From Rhodospirillaceae bacterium LM-1 (GTDB lineage: Bacteria; Pseudomonadota; Alphaproteobacteria; Rhodospirillales; WMHbin7): a stretch of 62,801 nt of DNA. This document shows, piece after piece, positions 17,921 to 26,438 of the stretch. The notes under the pieces are model-generated. The model made no database searches, was not told the origin of the DNA, and worked only from the letters and a program-made list of their open reading frames with translations. Where the stretch lies: assembly GCA_902725215.1 (NCBI GenBank), contig CACUVI010000023.1:1-62801 (forward strand), in the 5' to 3' direction. A program made the translations under genes and the position numbers. Within the stretch, counting starts at the first letter, position 1, and each line of letters starts with the position of its first letter.

Positions 17921-18628
17921 TCACTTATCCTTCTTTCCAAGACCATCTGCGTAGGCCTTCCATAAATCGGGCCTGCGCGCTTTCGTTACCTGTTCAGCCT
18001 GGGCAAGTCGCCAAGCCTTGATCTTCGCATGGTGGCCCGAGGTCAGAACCTCTGGCACCTCCCGGCACTCCCACACTTGCGGCCGGGTATAGTGGGGATA
18101 TTCCAACAATCCCCGCTCGAAACTTTCCTCGGACAGCGATTCCTCGCTGCCCATGACGCCTGGGCACAAACGCACGCAGGCGTCGATCAGGGCGAGTGCG
18201 GCCGGTTCTCCGCCCGACAAAACGAAATCGCCCAAACTAAGCTCCAGCGCCTCGTGGGCGTCCAGCACCCGCTGGTCCATGCCTTCGAAGCGCCCGCACA
18301 GCACCGTCATTCCCGGCCCTTGCGCCAGCTCCTTCACGCGCTCTTGCGTGATCGGCCAGCCCCTAGGGGTCAGATACACCAGCGGACCTGGCCCGCGGGC
18401 TGCCAGGATCGCCGCATTCACGACATCGGGGCGGATCACCATTCCGGCGCCACCCCCAAAGGGGGTGTCGTCAACGGAACGGTGTTTATCGCAGGCGAAA
18501 GCCCTGATGTCCACCGATTCCAACGCCCAAACGCCCCGTTCCAACGCCCGTCCGGCCAGCGATAAACCCAGGGGTCCCGGGAACATTTCCGGGAACAGGG
18601 TCAGCACCACCGCCTTCCAGGCGCTCAA
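17921..18628 (-). CDS. trmD: tRNA (guanine37-N1)-methyltransferase
   Basis: A 235-residue protein. I place the start at TTG 18628, overlapping the rimM stop as TTGA, because the family N-terminus ([23 protein letters not shown]) is in this frame and no ATG precedes it. SPOUT-knot motifs are present: [48 protein letters not shown]. It methylates G37 of tRNAs next to the anticodon. It is translationally coupled to rimM. Confidence 0.94.
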   Translation of the reverse strand: MSAWKAVVLTLFPEMFPGPLGLSLAGRALERGVWALESVDIRAFACDKHRSVDDTPFGGGAGMVIRPDVVNAAILAARGPGPLVYLTPRGWPITQERVKELAQGPGMTVLCGRFEGMDQRVLDAHEALELSLGDFVLSGGEPAALALIDACVRLCPGVMGSEESLSEESFERGLLEYPHYTRPQVWECREVPEVLTSGHHAKIKAWRLAQAEQVTKARRPDLWKAYADGLGKKDK

Positions 18629-19176
18629 ACCGTCTTCTCCTTGTCTTCGTCCGCCTTCTTGGCTTCGTCGAGAAGCCCCAAAGGCGGATCGATCACCACA
18701 AAGCCTTGCGGCACATCCACCACCGGCACCACAGCCTTGGTAAAGGGCACCAGCGCCGTTCGCTTCTGGTCCGATAGCCGGATTTCGAGCAGGTCGCCCG
18801 CTCCGAAATCCACCGCCCGGACCACCGATCCAAGGGCCGAACCATCGGGAAGCCTGGCTTCCAGGCCGATCAGATCGGCGTGATAGAAGCCCTCTTCCTC
18901 CTCGTCCAGTTGGGGCAGGGCGCTGCGGGGGACGTAAAGTTCCGTTCCCCTTAAGGCCTGCGCCTGGTCGCGATCGGCGATTCCCGACAGCGTCAGCAGC
19001 ACATTGCCCCTGGCCATGCCCTTGAACCGGGCCTTGAAGACGCGTCCATCCCCGCATTCCAAAGGGCCGTAGGAGGCGATGGCGGCAGGGTCCTGGGCGA
19101 AACTTCGCACCTTGACCTGACCCTGAACGCCATGAGCGCCTTCCACCACGCCCAATAGGACGCGGGGGCCCTGCAT
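18625..19176 (-). CDS. rimM: Ribosome maturation factor RimM
   Basis: A 183-residue protein from ATG 19176 ([19 protein letters not shown]), overlapping the rpsP stop as TGATG. The N-terminal RimM domain contains [14 protein letters not shown], and the PRC-barrel half contains [13 protein letters not shown] and [12 protein letters not shown]. It assists maturation of the 30S head by binding S19. The C-terminal tail is acidic and variable ([11 protein letters not shown]). Confidence 0.95.
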   Translation of the reverse strand: MQGPRVLLGVVEGAHGVQGQVKVRSFAQDPAAIASYGPLECGDGRVFKARFKGMARGNVLLTLSGIADRDQAQALRGTELYVPRSALPQLDEEEEGFYHADLIGLEARLPDGSALGSVVRAVDFGAGDLLEIRLSDQKRTALVPFTKAVVPVVDVPQGFVVIDPPLGLLDEAKKADEDKEKTV

Positions 19177-19565
19177 CAAGCCTCGGCCGGAGCGGCAGCG
19201 GCTTCGGCGGCCTTGGCGGCGGCCTCTTCAGCGGCGGCGGCTTCCATCTTCATGCGCTCAAGCGCCTTGGCCTTGGGCTTGTCCTTCTTGGTCTGCGCCG
19301 GATAGGCGGGCTTGGCCATCAAACCGGCGGCGGCGAACATGCGCTGGCAGCGGTCGGAAACCACCACGCCATTCTTCAGCCAATGCTGAATGCGCTCGGC
19401 CTTCAAAACCACGCGCTCGGCATGATCCTGGGGCAGCTGGGGATTGTAGGTGCCGACCTTCTCGATGAAGCGGCCGTCGCGGGGGCTGCGCGTGTCGGCC
19501 ACCACGATGCGGTAGTAGGGGCGCTTCTTGGCGCCGGCGCGGGAAAGGCGAATGGAAACGGGCAT
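19176..19565 (-). CDS. rpsP: 30S ribosomal protein S16
   Basis: A 129-residue protein. The N-terminus [21 protein letters not shown] and the [12 protein letters not shown] motif identify S16. An Ala/Glu-rich C-terminal extension of about 40 residues ([18 protein letters not shown]) goes beyond the usual 80-90-residue core, as seen in other alphaproteobacteria. It lies 22 bp after ffh and leads the rpsP-rimM-trmD-rplS group. Confidence 0.96.
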   Translation of the reverse strand: MPVSIRLSRAGAKKRPYYRIVVADTRSPRDGRFIEKVGTYNPQLPQDHAERVVLKAERIQHWLKNGVVVSDRCQRMFAAAGLMAKPAYPAQTKKDKPKAKALERMKMEAAAAEEAAAKAAEAAAAPAEA

Positions 19566-19587
19566 TGATCGATTGCTCCTTGGTTAA

Positions 19588-20964
19588 TCAGTGGAATTGG
19601 AAAGGGTTGTTGCCGCCGCGCCCCATCAGCGCGGACATGCCGTGGCGCATCAGGCCCTTTTGGCCCAACTTGCCCAGTTTCTTCATCGCATCGGCCATCT
19701 GCTGATGCTGCTTCAGAAGTTTGTTGATGTCCTGGACGCTGGTCCCCGATCCCTTGGCGATGCGCTGCTTGCGCGACGCCTTGATCAGATCGGGGTTGCG
19801 CCGCTCCTTGGGCGTCATCGAGGACAGGATGGCTTCCTGTCTGGCGATCATCTTGTCGTCGATCTTGGCTTCGGCGATCTTGTCCTTGAATTTGGCAACG
19901 CCGGGCAACATGCCCAGCATGCCTTTCAAATCGCCCATCTTGCGCATCTGCTTAAGCTGGCCCGCCAGATCGTCGAGATCGAACTTGCCCTTCATGGCGC
20001 GGGCCGCCAGCTTTTCGGCGTCGGCCTGCTCGATGTTCATGGCCGCTTTTTCGACCAGCGACACCACGTCGCCCATGCCCAGGATGCGCCCAGCGATGCG
20101 GTCTGGATGGAAAACCTCCAGGGCGTCCAGCTTTTCGCCCGCCCCCAGGAACTTGATGGGCTGGCCGGTAACGGCGCGCATGGAAAGTGCGGCGCCGCCT
20201 CTGGCGTCGCCATCGACGCGGGTCAGCACGATGCCGGTGATGCCCACTTTTTCGTTGAAGGACTGGGCCAGGGTCACGGCGTCTTGGCCGGTCATGGCGT
20301 CGGCGACCAGCAGCGTCTCGATGGGCTGGGCCGCGTCTCGCACCTTGGCCACTTCGTCCATCAGCGCTTCGTCGATATGCAAACGACCGGCGGTGTCCAG
20401 AATCACCACGTCGTAACCTTCAAGACGGGCGTTCACCAGGGCGCGTTTGGCGATATCGACCGGCTTCTGGCCCGCCACGATGGGCAGGCTGCCCACCTCG
20501 GCTTGGGCGGCCAGAATGGCCAACTGTTCTTGCGCCGCCGGGCGATAGACGTCGAGCGAGGCCAGCAGCACCTTCTTTTTGTCCAGCGTTTTCAGGCGCC
20601 TTGCGATCTTGGCCGAGGTTGTGGTTTTGCCGGAACCCTGCAAGCCGACCATCAGCAGCACGGCCGGAGGGGCCGTGTTCAAATTGATCTCGACGCCCGT
20701 GCTGCCCAGCGTTTCCACCAGATGGTCATGGACGATTTTGACCACCATCTGGCCGGGCGTGATCGAGCGGATCACCTCTTGGCCGATGGCGCGTTCCTTC
20801 ACCTTGGCCACGAAGTCCTTGACCACGGGAAGCGCCACGTCGGCTTCCAGAAGGGCGATGCGCACTTCGCGCAGCGCTTCGCCGACGTCGTCCTCGGACA
20901 ACGCCGCTTTGCGCTTCAAACGCTCGAATGTCTGCGAAAGTTTGTCGCTTAAACTCTCGAACAT
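19588..20964 (-). CDS. ffh: Signal recognition particle protein Ffh
   Basis: A 458-residue GTPase. The N domain (about 1-90) precedes the G domain with GLQGSGKTTTSAKIA (about 107-121), DTAGRLHIDE and TRVDGDARGGAAL. The Met-rich M domain (about 300-445) includes LKQMRKMGDLKGMLGMLPG and binds 4.5S RNA and signal peptides. Ffh targets nascent membrane proteins to FtsY and the translocon. It is the first gene of the leftward block ending at leuB. Confidence 0.97.
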   Translation of the reverse strand: MFESLSDKLSQTFERLKRKAALSEDDVGEALREVRIALLEADVALPVVKDFVAKVKERAIGQEVIRSITPGQMVVKIVHDHLVETLGSTGVEINLNTAPPAVLLMVGLQGSGKTTTSAKIARRLKTLDKKKVLLASLDVYRPAAQEQLAILAAQAEVGSLPIVAGQKPVDIAKRALVNARLEGYDVVILDTAGRLHIDEALMDEVAKVRDAAQPIETLLVADAMTGQDAVTLAQSFNEKVGITGIVLTRVDGDARGGAALSMRAVTGQPIKFLGAGEKLDALEVFHPDRIAGRILGMGDVVSLVEKAAMNIEQADAEKLAARAMKGKFDLDDLAGQLKQMRKMGDLKGMLGMLPGVAKFKDKIAEAKIDDKMIARQEAILSSMTPKERRNPDLIKASRKQRIAKGSGTSVQDINKLLKQHQQMADAMKKLGKLGQKGLMRHGMSALMGRGGNNPFQFH

Positions 20965-21161
20965 GCGCGGGCCAAAACTCCAAAACGGTTACGCGCCCGT
21001 GCGCGAATATCGCGGACGGACGTGCCCCCTCGGGGGCGAGTTCCCTCAAGCTGCCTTGAAGAGGGGTGGTTTTTAGTCCCGAAGGGGCAAAATGTCAAGA
21101 AATGGCGCAACCGCCCCATTAACGCCCTGATTTCGCCATCAAGCCAGCGCATCTTGGGGCC

Positions 21162-21485
21162 ATGAAACGTCTTGGACTTCTGCTTTCGCTTTTACTGCTG
21201 GTTTCCTGCGGCCCGCCGATGGCCTGGGACAAGCCGGGTCTGAGTCCGGAGGCCAGGGCCAATGATCGGACGGACTGCGAACGGTTGGCTTGGCGTCAGG
21301 CGGTGGATGTCGAAAACGATCTAATGTTCCAGTACCGGATGAGTGGAGGGGCAACGCGTTATGCGCTGCGCCACGGCTATTATCCGCAGCCCAATTTCGA
21401 CCGCTATGGCTGGGAAGACCGTTTTTATTCCACCTGCATGCAGGCCAAGGGGTACCGTTTGGTCCCGATCAATCAGGGGGGATGA
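21162..21485 (+). CDS. Small lipoprotein, unknown function
   Basis: A 107-residue protein with a lipoprotein signal peptide: basic MKR, a Leu-rich core and the lipobox LVSC with Cys at residue 16. The mature part is Tyr/Arg-rich (YALRHGYYPQPNFDRYGWEDRFYSTCMQAKGY) with two further Cys that could form a disulfide. No family is recognised. It lies upstream of phhB, divergent from ffh. Confidence 0.8.
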   Translation: MKRLGLLLSLLLLVSCGPPMAWDKPGLSPEARANDRTDCERLAWRQAVDVENDLMFQYRMSGGATRYALRHGYYPQPNFDRYGWEDRFYSTCMQAKGYRLVPINQGG

Positions 21486-21548
21486 AAAGTCGGTTTTGCC
21501 ATCCCACTTGCATAAGGCTGGGGTGGGCTAGAAAGCTAGAGGTCGTCC

Positions 21549-21845
21549 ATGAGGGAAAAACTTTCGCCTGAGACCGTGCGCGAACATCTTGAACGCCTAA
21601 GCGGCTGGCGCGAATTGCCGGGCCGCGACGCCATCCGCAAAACCTATCAGTTCAAGAATTTCTCCGAAGCCTTTGGCTTCATGACCAGGGTGGCCCTGGC
21701 GGCGGAAAAGCTCGACCACCATCCGGAATGGACCAATATCTACAATCGCGTCGATATGGTTCTGTCCACCCATGACGCCAGGGGCGTCACCGAGACCGAT
21801 TTCGCATTGGCGCAGGCCGCCGATCAGGCGGCGCTGGGGAAATGA
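21549..21845 (+). CDS. phhB: 4a-hydroxytetrahydrobiopterin dehydratase (pterin-4a-carbinolamine dehydratase)
   Basis: A 98-residue protein with the family core [22 protein letters not shown], then the active-site signature [24 protein letters not shown]. It dehydrates 4a-hydroxytetrahydropterin, normally recycling the cofactor of phenylalanine hydroxylase. No phhA gene is adjacent; in many alphaproteobacteria the gene stands alone and may serve molybdopterin or folate-related pterin turnover. Confidence 0.93.
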   Translation: MREKLSPETVREHLERLSGWRELPGRDAIRKTYQFKNFSEAFGFMTRVALAAEKLDHHPEWTNIYNRVDMVLSTHDARGVTETDFALAQAADQAALGK

Positions 21846-21912
21846 GCCTTATGGGCGGCAAAGGCCGGGCCATCGATCCTTGGCAAGGATCGACAGCCCG
21901 CGCCGAACGGGC

Positions 21913-23199
21913 CTACGCCCGCTTGCGCTTGTCGCCCTTGTAGTTGGCCGACGACTTTCCGGGGTTTGCCCCTTGATAGGCTTGGCGCTTCCTATTGGCC
22001 TGACCCTGGCGCTTCTGCGCCGGGCGGGCCGAGGTGGAATGGCGCATGCCCGCGATGCCTTCGGCATGGTAGGCGTGATCGTCGTGCGACGGGATGGATT
22101 GACGGATCAGGCGCTCGATGGTCTTCAGATAGCCCACTTCCTCGGCGTCGCAGAAAGAAAGCGCAATGCCGTCGGCGCCAGCGCGCGCCGTGCGGCCAAT
22201 GCGATGCACATAGCTTTCAGGCTCGTTGGGCAGTTCGAAATTGATGACATGAGTGATGCCATCGACATCAATGCCGCGGGCTGCGATATCGGTGGCCACC
22301 AAGGCCCGCACGTCGCCGCGCCTGAAGGCTTCCAGGGCCTTTTGGCGGGCCGACTGGGTCTTGTTGCCATGGATGGCCTGCGCGGAAACGCCGGTCTTTT
22401 CCAACTGCTCGGCCACTCGGTCGGCGCCGTGCTTGGTGCGCGTGAAAACGATGGCGCGCTTCACGTCATGATGCTTGAGCACCTGGGCCAGCAGCGGGCG
22501 CTTGTTTTCCTTGGTGACGAACAGAACCTTTTGCTCGATGCGCTCAACCGTGGTGGCGGCGGGCGTGATCTCGACGCGCTCGGGATTGTTCAGCAGGCCA
22601 GCGGCCAGTTCTTCCACCGATTTCGGCATGGTGGCCGAGAAGAGCAGAGTCTGGCGGGTTTTGGGCATGCGTTCCGCGATGCGCTTCACGTCATGGATGA
22701 AGCCCATGTCCAACATGCGGTCGGCTTCGTCCAGCACCAGCATTTCCACGAAGTCCAGGCGCACATGGCCCTGGTTCATCAGGTCAAGCAGACGGCCCGG
22801 CGTGGCGATCAGCACATCGGTGCCGTTGGCCAGCGAGCGAACCTGCGGCACCTGGCCGACGCCGCCGAACACCAAGGCGCGCTTGAAGCGCATGTTGCGG
22901 CCATAGGTGGCGAAGCCTTGCGAAATCTGCACGGCCAGCTCGCGGGTGGGGGTCAGGATCAGGGCGCGGGGCGAGCGCGGCACGTAACGCGTTTTCGTGG
23001 TGGCGATGCGCTGCAAGATGGGCAGCGCAAAGGCCGCCGTCTTGCCGGTGCCGGTCTGGGCGATGCCCAGCACGTCGCGGCCCTCAAGCAGCAGCGGAAT
23101 GGTGGCCACCTGGATGGGAGTGGGGGTGGTGTAGCCTTCGCTCGTCAAAGCGGTCAACAGCGTCTCGGCTAAGCCGAGTTCGGCAAAAGTGGCAGTCAT
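21913..23199 (-). CDS. DEAD-box ATP-dependent RNA helicase (RhlE-like)
   Basis: A 428-residue helicase with Q motif (FAELGLAETLLTALTSEGYTTPTPIQ in pattern), motif I AQTGTGKT, Ia PTRELAVQI, II DEAD, III SAT, V ATDIAARGID and VI HRIGRTARAG. The C-terminal tail (about 380-428) is basic and low in complexity (PAQKRQGQANRKRQAYQG), typical of RhlE-type helicases that act on rRNA or mRNA structure. A non-coding region of about 800 bp lies upstream. Confidence 0.93.
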   Translation of the reverse strand: MTATFAELGLAETLLTALTSEGYTTPTPIQVATIPLLLEGRDVLGIAQTGTGKTAAFALPILQRIATTKTRYVPRSPRALILTPTRELAVQISQGFATYGRNMRFKRALVFGGVGQVPQVRSLANGTDVLIATPGRLLDLMNQGHVRLDFVEMLVLDEADRMLDMGFIHDVKRIAERMPKTRQTLLFSATMPKSVEELAAGLLNNPERVEITPAATTVERIEQKVLFVTKENKRPLLAQVLKHHDVKRAIVFTRTKHGADRVAEQLEKTGVSAQAIHGNKTQSARQKALEAFRRGDVRALVATDIAARGIDVDGITHVINFELPNEPESYVHRIGRTARAGADGIALSFCDAEEVGYLKTIERLIRQSIPSHDDHAYHAEGIAGMRHSTSARPAQKRQGQANRKRQAYQGANPGKSSANYKGDKRKRA

Positions 23200-23630
23200 C
23201 AGAATTTTTTAACTTTCAAAAACAGATCTCGCGCGCCAGCCACAGCGGCCAGCGCGGAAGAAGGTTGCTAGCCCCTGGGGCACGCGACCAGCGGGAAACG
23301 GATGGGGGGTTTTCGGGAGTCGCCGGGTGGATGTTCATCCACCCCTCGTGCGCGATCACCGGAACCGAAGCAGGCCGAAACCTGTCGTGCGCGGGTTATA
23401 TCAGAGTGTGCTTAAGATAACAACATCTCATTGTCGCCTGCCTTGTCGGGCGGGATTCTGCAGTTTTCCAAATCAAATGGATGGTGATTGCAGCCCCTGG
23501 GGGACGGGAATGGTCGAGCTGGAACAGAAGACCCTGCAAACAATCGACAACCCGTTCGGCTCGCGGTTGTCACCCATGTCTTAGGTACAGATCGTTACCT
23601 ATGTCTCCGGGTCGGACACAAAAGGGGATT

Positions 23631-23645
23631 TGGTGGGCCCGGTAG
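23631..23645. repeat. Left direct repeat of tRNA(CAT) 3' end (att-like)
   Basis: TGGTGGGCCCGGTAG is identical to 26439-26453, the CCA end and acceptor/T-arm start of the intact tRNA(CAT) gene. The repeat brackets the two-gene toxin/immunity cassette, as attL and attR would after integration at the tRNA. Confidence 0.6.
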
Positions 23646-23682
23646 AAGTGCAACAATTCTGATTTTTCAAAGCGTTGCAAAA

Positions 23683-23743
23683 AGGTGAGGGAAGATAACG
23701 GCGCTTTGAAAGCTAATGGTTATTTTCAGCGCCGCCCTCACCT
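23683..23743. repeat. Long two-part hairpin, possible structured RNA
   Basis: AGGTGAGGG (23683-23691) pairs with CCCTCACCT (23735-23743), and inside it GGCGCT (23700-23705) pairs with AGCGCC (23728-23733). The nested symmetry suggests a stable RNA or cruciform. I cannot assign a known RNA family. Confidence 0.45.
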
Positions 23744-23795
23744 AGCGGGGCAGCGGGCAGGGTTTATTGTGCGCGATGCCGGACAAAACCGAATC

Positions 23796-23829
23796 TAGGC
23801 ATTCGGCCCCATATCGAGTCGAATGCCTA
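23796..23829. repeat. Inverted repeat in leader of colicin M-like gene
   Basis: TAGGCATTCG and CGAATGCCTA are perfect 10-bp arms around a 14-bp spacer, about 190 bp ahead of the toxin start. It could be an operator or an RNA stem. Confidence 0.5.
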
Positions 23830-23933
23830 TCGTCTGGCAGATAATCAGGAGATGTTTGTCTGATGTGGGTATTGTCTTGACGGCCTCCCGTAAACGGGAT
23901 AAATGCCTAGCCATTACCGCCCTTAGTGCGACC

Positions 23934-23967
23934 AAAGGCCACCCTGGCAACAGCCCGGGTGGCCTTT
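23934..23967 (+). terminator. Terminator-like hairpin 49 bp before the colicin M-like gene
   Basis: AAAGGCCACCC pairs perfectly with GGGTGGCCTTT around a 12-base loop. Only a short T-run follows, so it may be a weak terminator or an attenuator in the toxin leader. Confidence 0.5.
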
Positions 23968-24015
23968 CGCATTTGGGGCGGTTTTTGTTTCAACTTTCAT
24001 CATAGGAGAACCACC

Positions 24016-25785
24016 ATGGGTGGCTTCAATTCGGTCACGGAGGGCCTGTCCTCCGGGAATGGTACAACTGCGTCCGGCGTGCCGATGGGCGATCCCGCAA
24101 GCAGTGAGAACAGTGTTGCCTCCTCGCCATCCTCGTTTTCCTTATCCAGCAGCGACAGCAACTGGACTAGCCAGGCGCTGGCACCCGCCATTGCCATGAC
24201 ACAGCCGATGCCGGAACAACAAGACTTCCGCTTGCAAACTATCGAGCCAAATAACGACGCTGGCTGGAATCCCAATCAGGCGGCGCTTGAGAAAGCCTCA
24301 CACAATCTGTTGGACAACAAGACATCCGGCTTCGGTTCTTATCAGTTGGCCGAGGCCGATACGAGCGAGCGCAAGGTTAATCCCATCGTCTCGAAGCTGG
24401 CCCGTGAACATCCGGAAAACCCGGTGAGTCTGAGAGGTAGTCTCTTAGGCGCCCCCGAGTTCGCACAGCAGCCGATAAAACCGCCCAATCCCTTTGCTCA
24501 AAGAGATGAGTTGCCAAAGCTGCCCAAGATCGATTGGACCGTGTACGACAATCATCGCATCGAAGGCAAGACGCGCATCTCGCATGACGACTGGGCGCGG
24601 GTGATCAACCTGACCAAGGATTTCGGCGGCATCATCCCCGCCATGGTCCGCACCATCCAGGATTACGGCGACGGCGGTCGCGGCAATGTGGCCGACGTCA
24701 TCGGTCGCGTGGCGCAAACCAATCCCGACCATGCCCGCTACTTCCAGCGCGAGCTCTCAACGGCGCTGGGCGGCGAAACGATCCCCGCTCGCATGGCGCG
24801 GATGGTTGGCGAGCCGGTGGACAACAGCGAAGCTCCAGGTTTGTTAGGGCCAAGCAAACCCGCGCAGTATGATTTCGAACAGATGCGCAAGAGCTATTGG
24901 CAAAGCGTCGAGGCGTACAAAGCCGAGTCTGCGCAAAAGCAGTTGCTTGCCTCGCAGCAAGAACAGACAGCAAGTGACGCGCCGAAGCAGAGGCAGGACG
25001 CCGAGGTCTATCCGCCTGCGACGGAACAGCCTCGGCCTTCGCCTGAGCGTAACGATCTGTTCGGCCAGATAGAGAAACTGAAACCAGAGCACCGCGCAAC
25101 TCTCGAGACGCTTGAGAAAATCAGGGATCGCGGCAAGGCATTAGGTAGGGATCACTCAGCAGATCTCCTTGACCACTATTTGAACGGAAATGGTGAACCC
25201 GTCACCCTGGACAAGGATTGGGTGCGTCAGCATCCGCCCGTCAAGGAGGGGGAAGCAAAAAGCCAGAAGCACTTCGAGGATTGGCTTGTCGGTCAGGGAC
25301 CGGGCGACAGAAAACTCGGAAAAATCTGGGACCATTTGCCGGAAGGTGAAGGCTCCGTGACCATCAAGGGCATGCAGTGGGATGGGGCGGTTGACAATCC
25401 TTCTTGGAGGAAGCTGGACGACAAGAGCAACACGTTGGGTGGTCTGACGGTCAAGGGAGAAGGCGACATTAAACTTGAGCGGAAGGGAAATGAGGTCATC
25501 GTCACCGGAACCGTCAACCAGCGTGCGCGAGACGACTATGACTTCAAGAAAGAAGGCCGTAACGGCGAATGGTTGCCGCAGGGCGTTCTGGGCGGCGATT
25601 TCACCATGACCAGACAGCAGATCACGGACATGGAAAGGGCGGGTGGCGCGAAGGCGTTTGAAATCCAAACCGACCCTTGGTCAAAAAATCTTGAAGGTCG
25701 CTTGAAGCTGGACGACAGGGGCAACATCGTTAGCTCGCAATTCGTGTGGAAGGAGGTTACGTCATCAGGTAGAGTGCAGAGATGA
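24016..25785 (+). CDS. Candidate bacteriocin/polymorphic toxin with colicin M-like C-terminal domain, copy 1
   Basis: A 589-residue protein from ATG 24016 (ribosome site AGGAGAA). It has no signal peptide or membrane helix. Residues 1-60 are Ser/Gly-rich; about 165-270 is a helical block conserved in copy 2 (DFGGIIPAM, NPDHARYFQRELSTALGGETIP); 271-355 is a variable Gln/Glu-rich linker. The C-terminal domain resembles colicin M as I remember it: HYLNGNG (387-393; colicin M HYLWGNG), LGGLTVKGEGDIKL (colicin M LGNITLKTEGTLTI) and DDYDF at 506-510, matching the catalytic D-x-Y-D. The later active-site His-Arg is replaced by Arg515-Asn516. Colicin M cleaves lipid II in the periplasm. The stop overlaps the next gene as ATGA. 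Homology is by eye only. Confidence 0.6.
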   Translation: MGGFNSVTEGLSSGNGTTASGVPMGDPASSENSVASSPSSFSLSSSDSNWTSQALAPAIAMTQPMPEQQDFRLQTIEPNNDAGWNPNQAALEKASHNLLDNKTSGFGSYQLAEADTSERKVNPIVSKLAREHPENPVSLRGSLLGAPEFAQQPIKPPNPFAQRDELPKLPKIDWTVYDNHRIEGKTRISHDDWARVINLTKDFGGIIPAMVRTIQDYGDGGRGNVADVIGRVAQTNPDHARYFQRELSTALGGETIPARMARMVGEPVDNSEAPGLLGPSKPAQYDFEQMRKSYWQSVEAYKAESAQKQLLASQQEQTASDAPKQRQDAEVYPPATEQPRPSPERNDLFGQIEKLKPEHRATLETLEKIRDRGKALGRDHSADLLDHYLNGNGEPVTLDKDWVRQHPPVKEGEAKSQKHFEDWLVGQGPGDRKLGKIWDHLPEGEGSVTIKGMQWDGAVDNPSWRKLDDKSNTLGGLTVKGEGDIKLERKGNEVIVTGTVNQRARDDYDFKKEGRNGEWLPQGVLGGDFTMTRQQITDMERAGGAKAFEIQTDPWSKNLEGRLKLDDRGNIVSSQFVWKEVTSSGRVQR

Positions 25786-26333
25786 CCCTGAAGCGCAAAA
25801 TCATGTCCGGTTTGGCCGTCATCGCCTTCCTGGCGGTGGCGGCTGCCGGTTCTCTGTTCTGGTTCAATTGGTGGCTGCGCTTCGGATCGACCAGGATTTA
25901 TCCGGTTTGCAAGAGCAGCTACGGATATATGGAATTAACAACCCCGCTGACCACGGAAGCAAATGCCATGTTTTATGGCAACATGTTGCCCTTCAATGAG
26001 GGGTATGTCTGGATCGAAGAAGGCAACGTGATCGCCAAGAACTGGTACTGGCTGTTCGGCGAAGCCGAGTTGGTGCAGCGAACTAATTATTTTTTGGAAG
26101 AGCTGGCGAAATCTCAGAGCCTTGACCCAGATGAGTATGTGTATTGCAGACACCTAGCCCTGATTGGAACACCAGCCCATTCCAGTGATTATGTGGCCGA
26201 GAGTTACCCCAGCAACTTCACCCGCGACACGCTGGAGCCTCTTTCCTTCGGCGTAAGTTCGGAACGGGCGGGACATTTCACCGCTGTCGGTCGTTTCTAT
26301 CAATGGCTGGGACAGGTGACAGGGCAGCAGTGA
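25782..26333 (+). CDS. Membrane-anchored candidate immunity protein for the colicin M-like protein, copy 1
   Basis: A 183-residue protein whose ATG overlaps the toxin stop (ATGA). MTLKRKIMSGL is basic, followed by one membrane helix (about 10-30, AVIAFLAVAAAGSLFWF) and a periplasmic domain by the positive-inside rule. Two Cys (about 46 and 126) might form a disulfide. A close paralogue (60783-61337) accompanies copy 2 and shares the N-terminus and motifs such as WYWLFG and LSFGV/ISFGV. Colicin M immunity proteins are also small, anchored by one N-terminal helix and periplasmic, so this role is inferred from topology and coupling, not from sequence similarity. Confidence 0.6.
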   Translation: MTLKRKIMSGLAVIAFLAVAAAGSLFWFNWWLRFGSTRIYPVCKSSYGYMELTTPLTTEANAMFYGNMLPFNEGYVWIEEGNVIAKNWYWLFGEAELVQRTNYFLEELAKSQSLDPDEYVYCRHLALIGTPAHSSDYVAESYPSNFTRDTLEPLSFGVSSERAGHFTAVGRFYQWLGQVTGQQ

Positions 26334-26438
26334 GGTGATCCTGACCTGCCTAGAGTAATTTTCTCCAAATGGAGTTAGATGCCGCAGCTTTAGGTGATAA
26401 TGGATAAAATATAGTAGAAACAATATATTAATAGGAAA

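Larger units (their letters stand above)
23200..24015. other. 816-bp non-coding interval rich in inverted repeats
   Basis: No convincing protein gene is present: the short open frames have no ribosome sites and no family resemblance. It holds, in order, a degenerate stretch at about 23570-23625 resembling a transposon end (TAGGTA...TACCTA repeat), a 15-bp copy of the tRNA(CAT) 3' end (23631-23645), a long hairpin (23683-23743), a 10-bp-arm inverted repeat (23796-23829) and a terminator-like hairpin (23934-23967). The last part is the leader of the colicin M-like gene. Confidence 0.6.

Noticed and set aside
21049-21161. Possible 4.5S RNA between ffh and the lipoprotein gene
   Set aside because: The characteristic GGAA tetraloop helix with the long GC stem of SRP RNA is not visible; adjacency to ffh alone is not evidence.
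23327-23584. 85-residue frame in the 800-bp gap
   Set aside because: No ribosome site, no coding-like composition and no recognisable family; the interval is better explained by inverted repeats.
24016-25785. Type I secretion (RTX) substrate
   Set aside because: No GGxGxDxxx nonapeptide repeats occur in the protein and no ABC/HlyD genes are adjacent.
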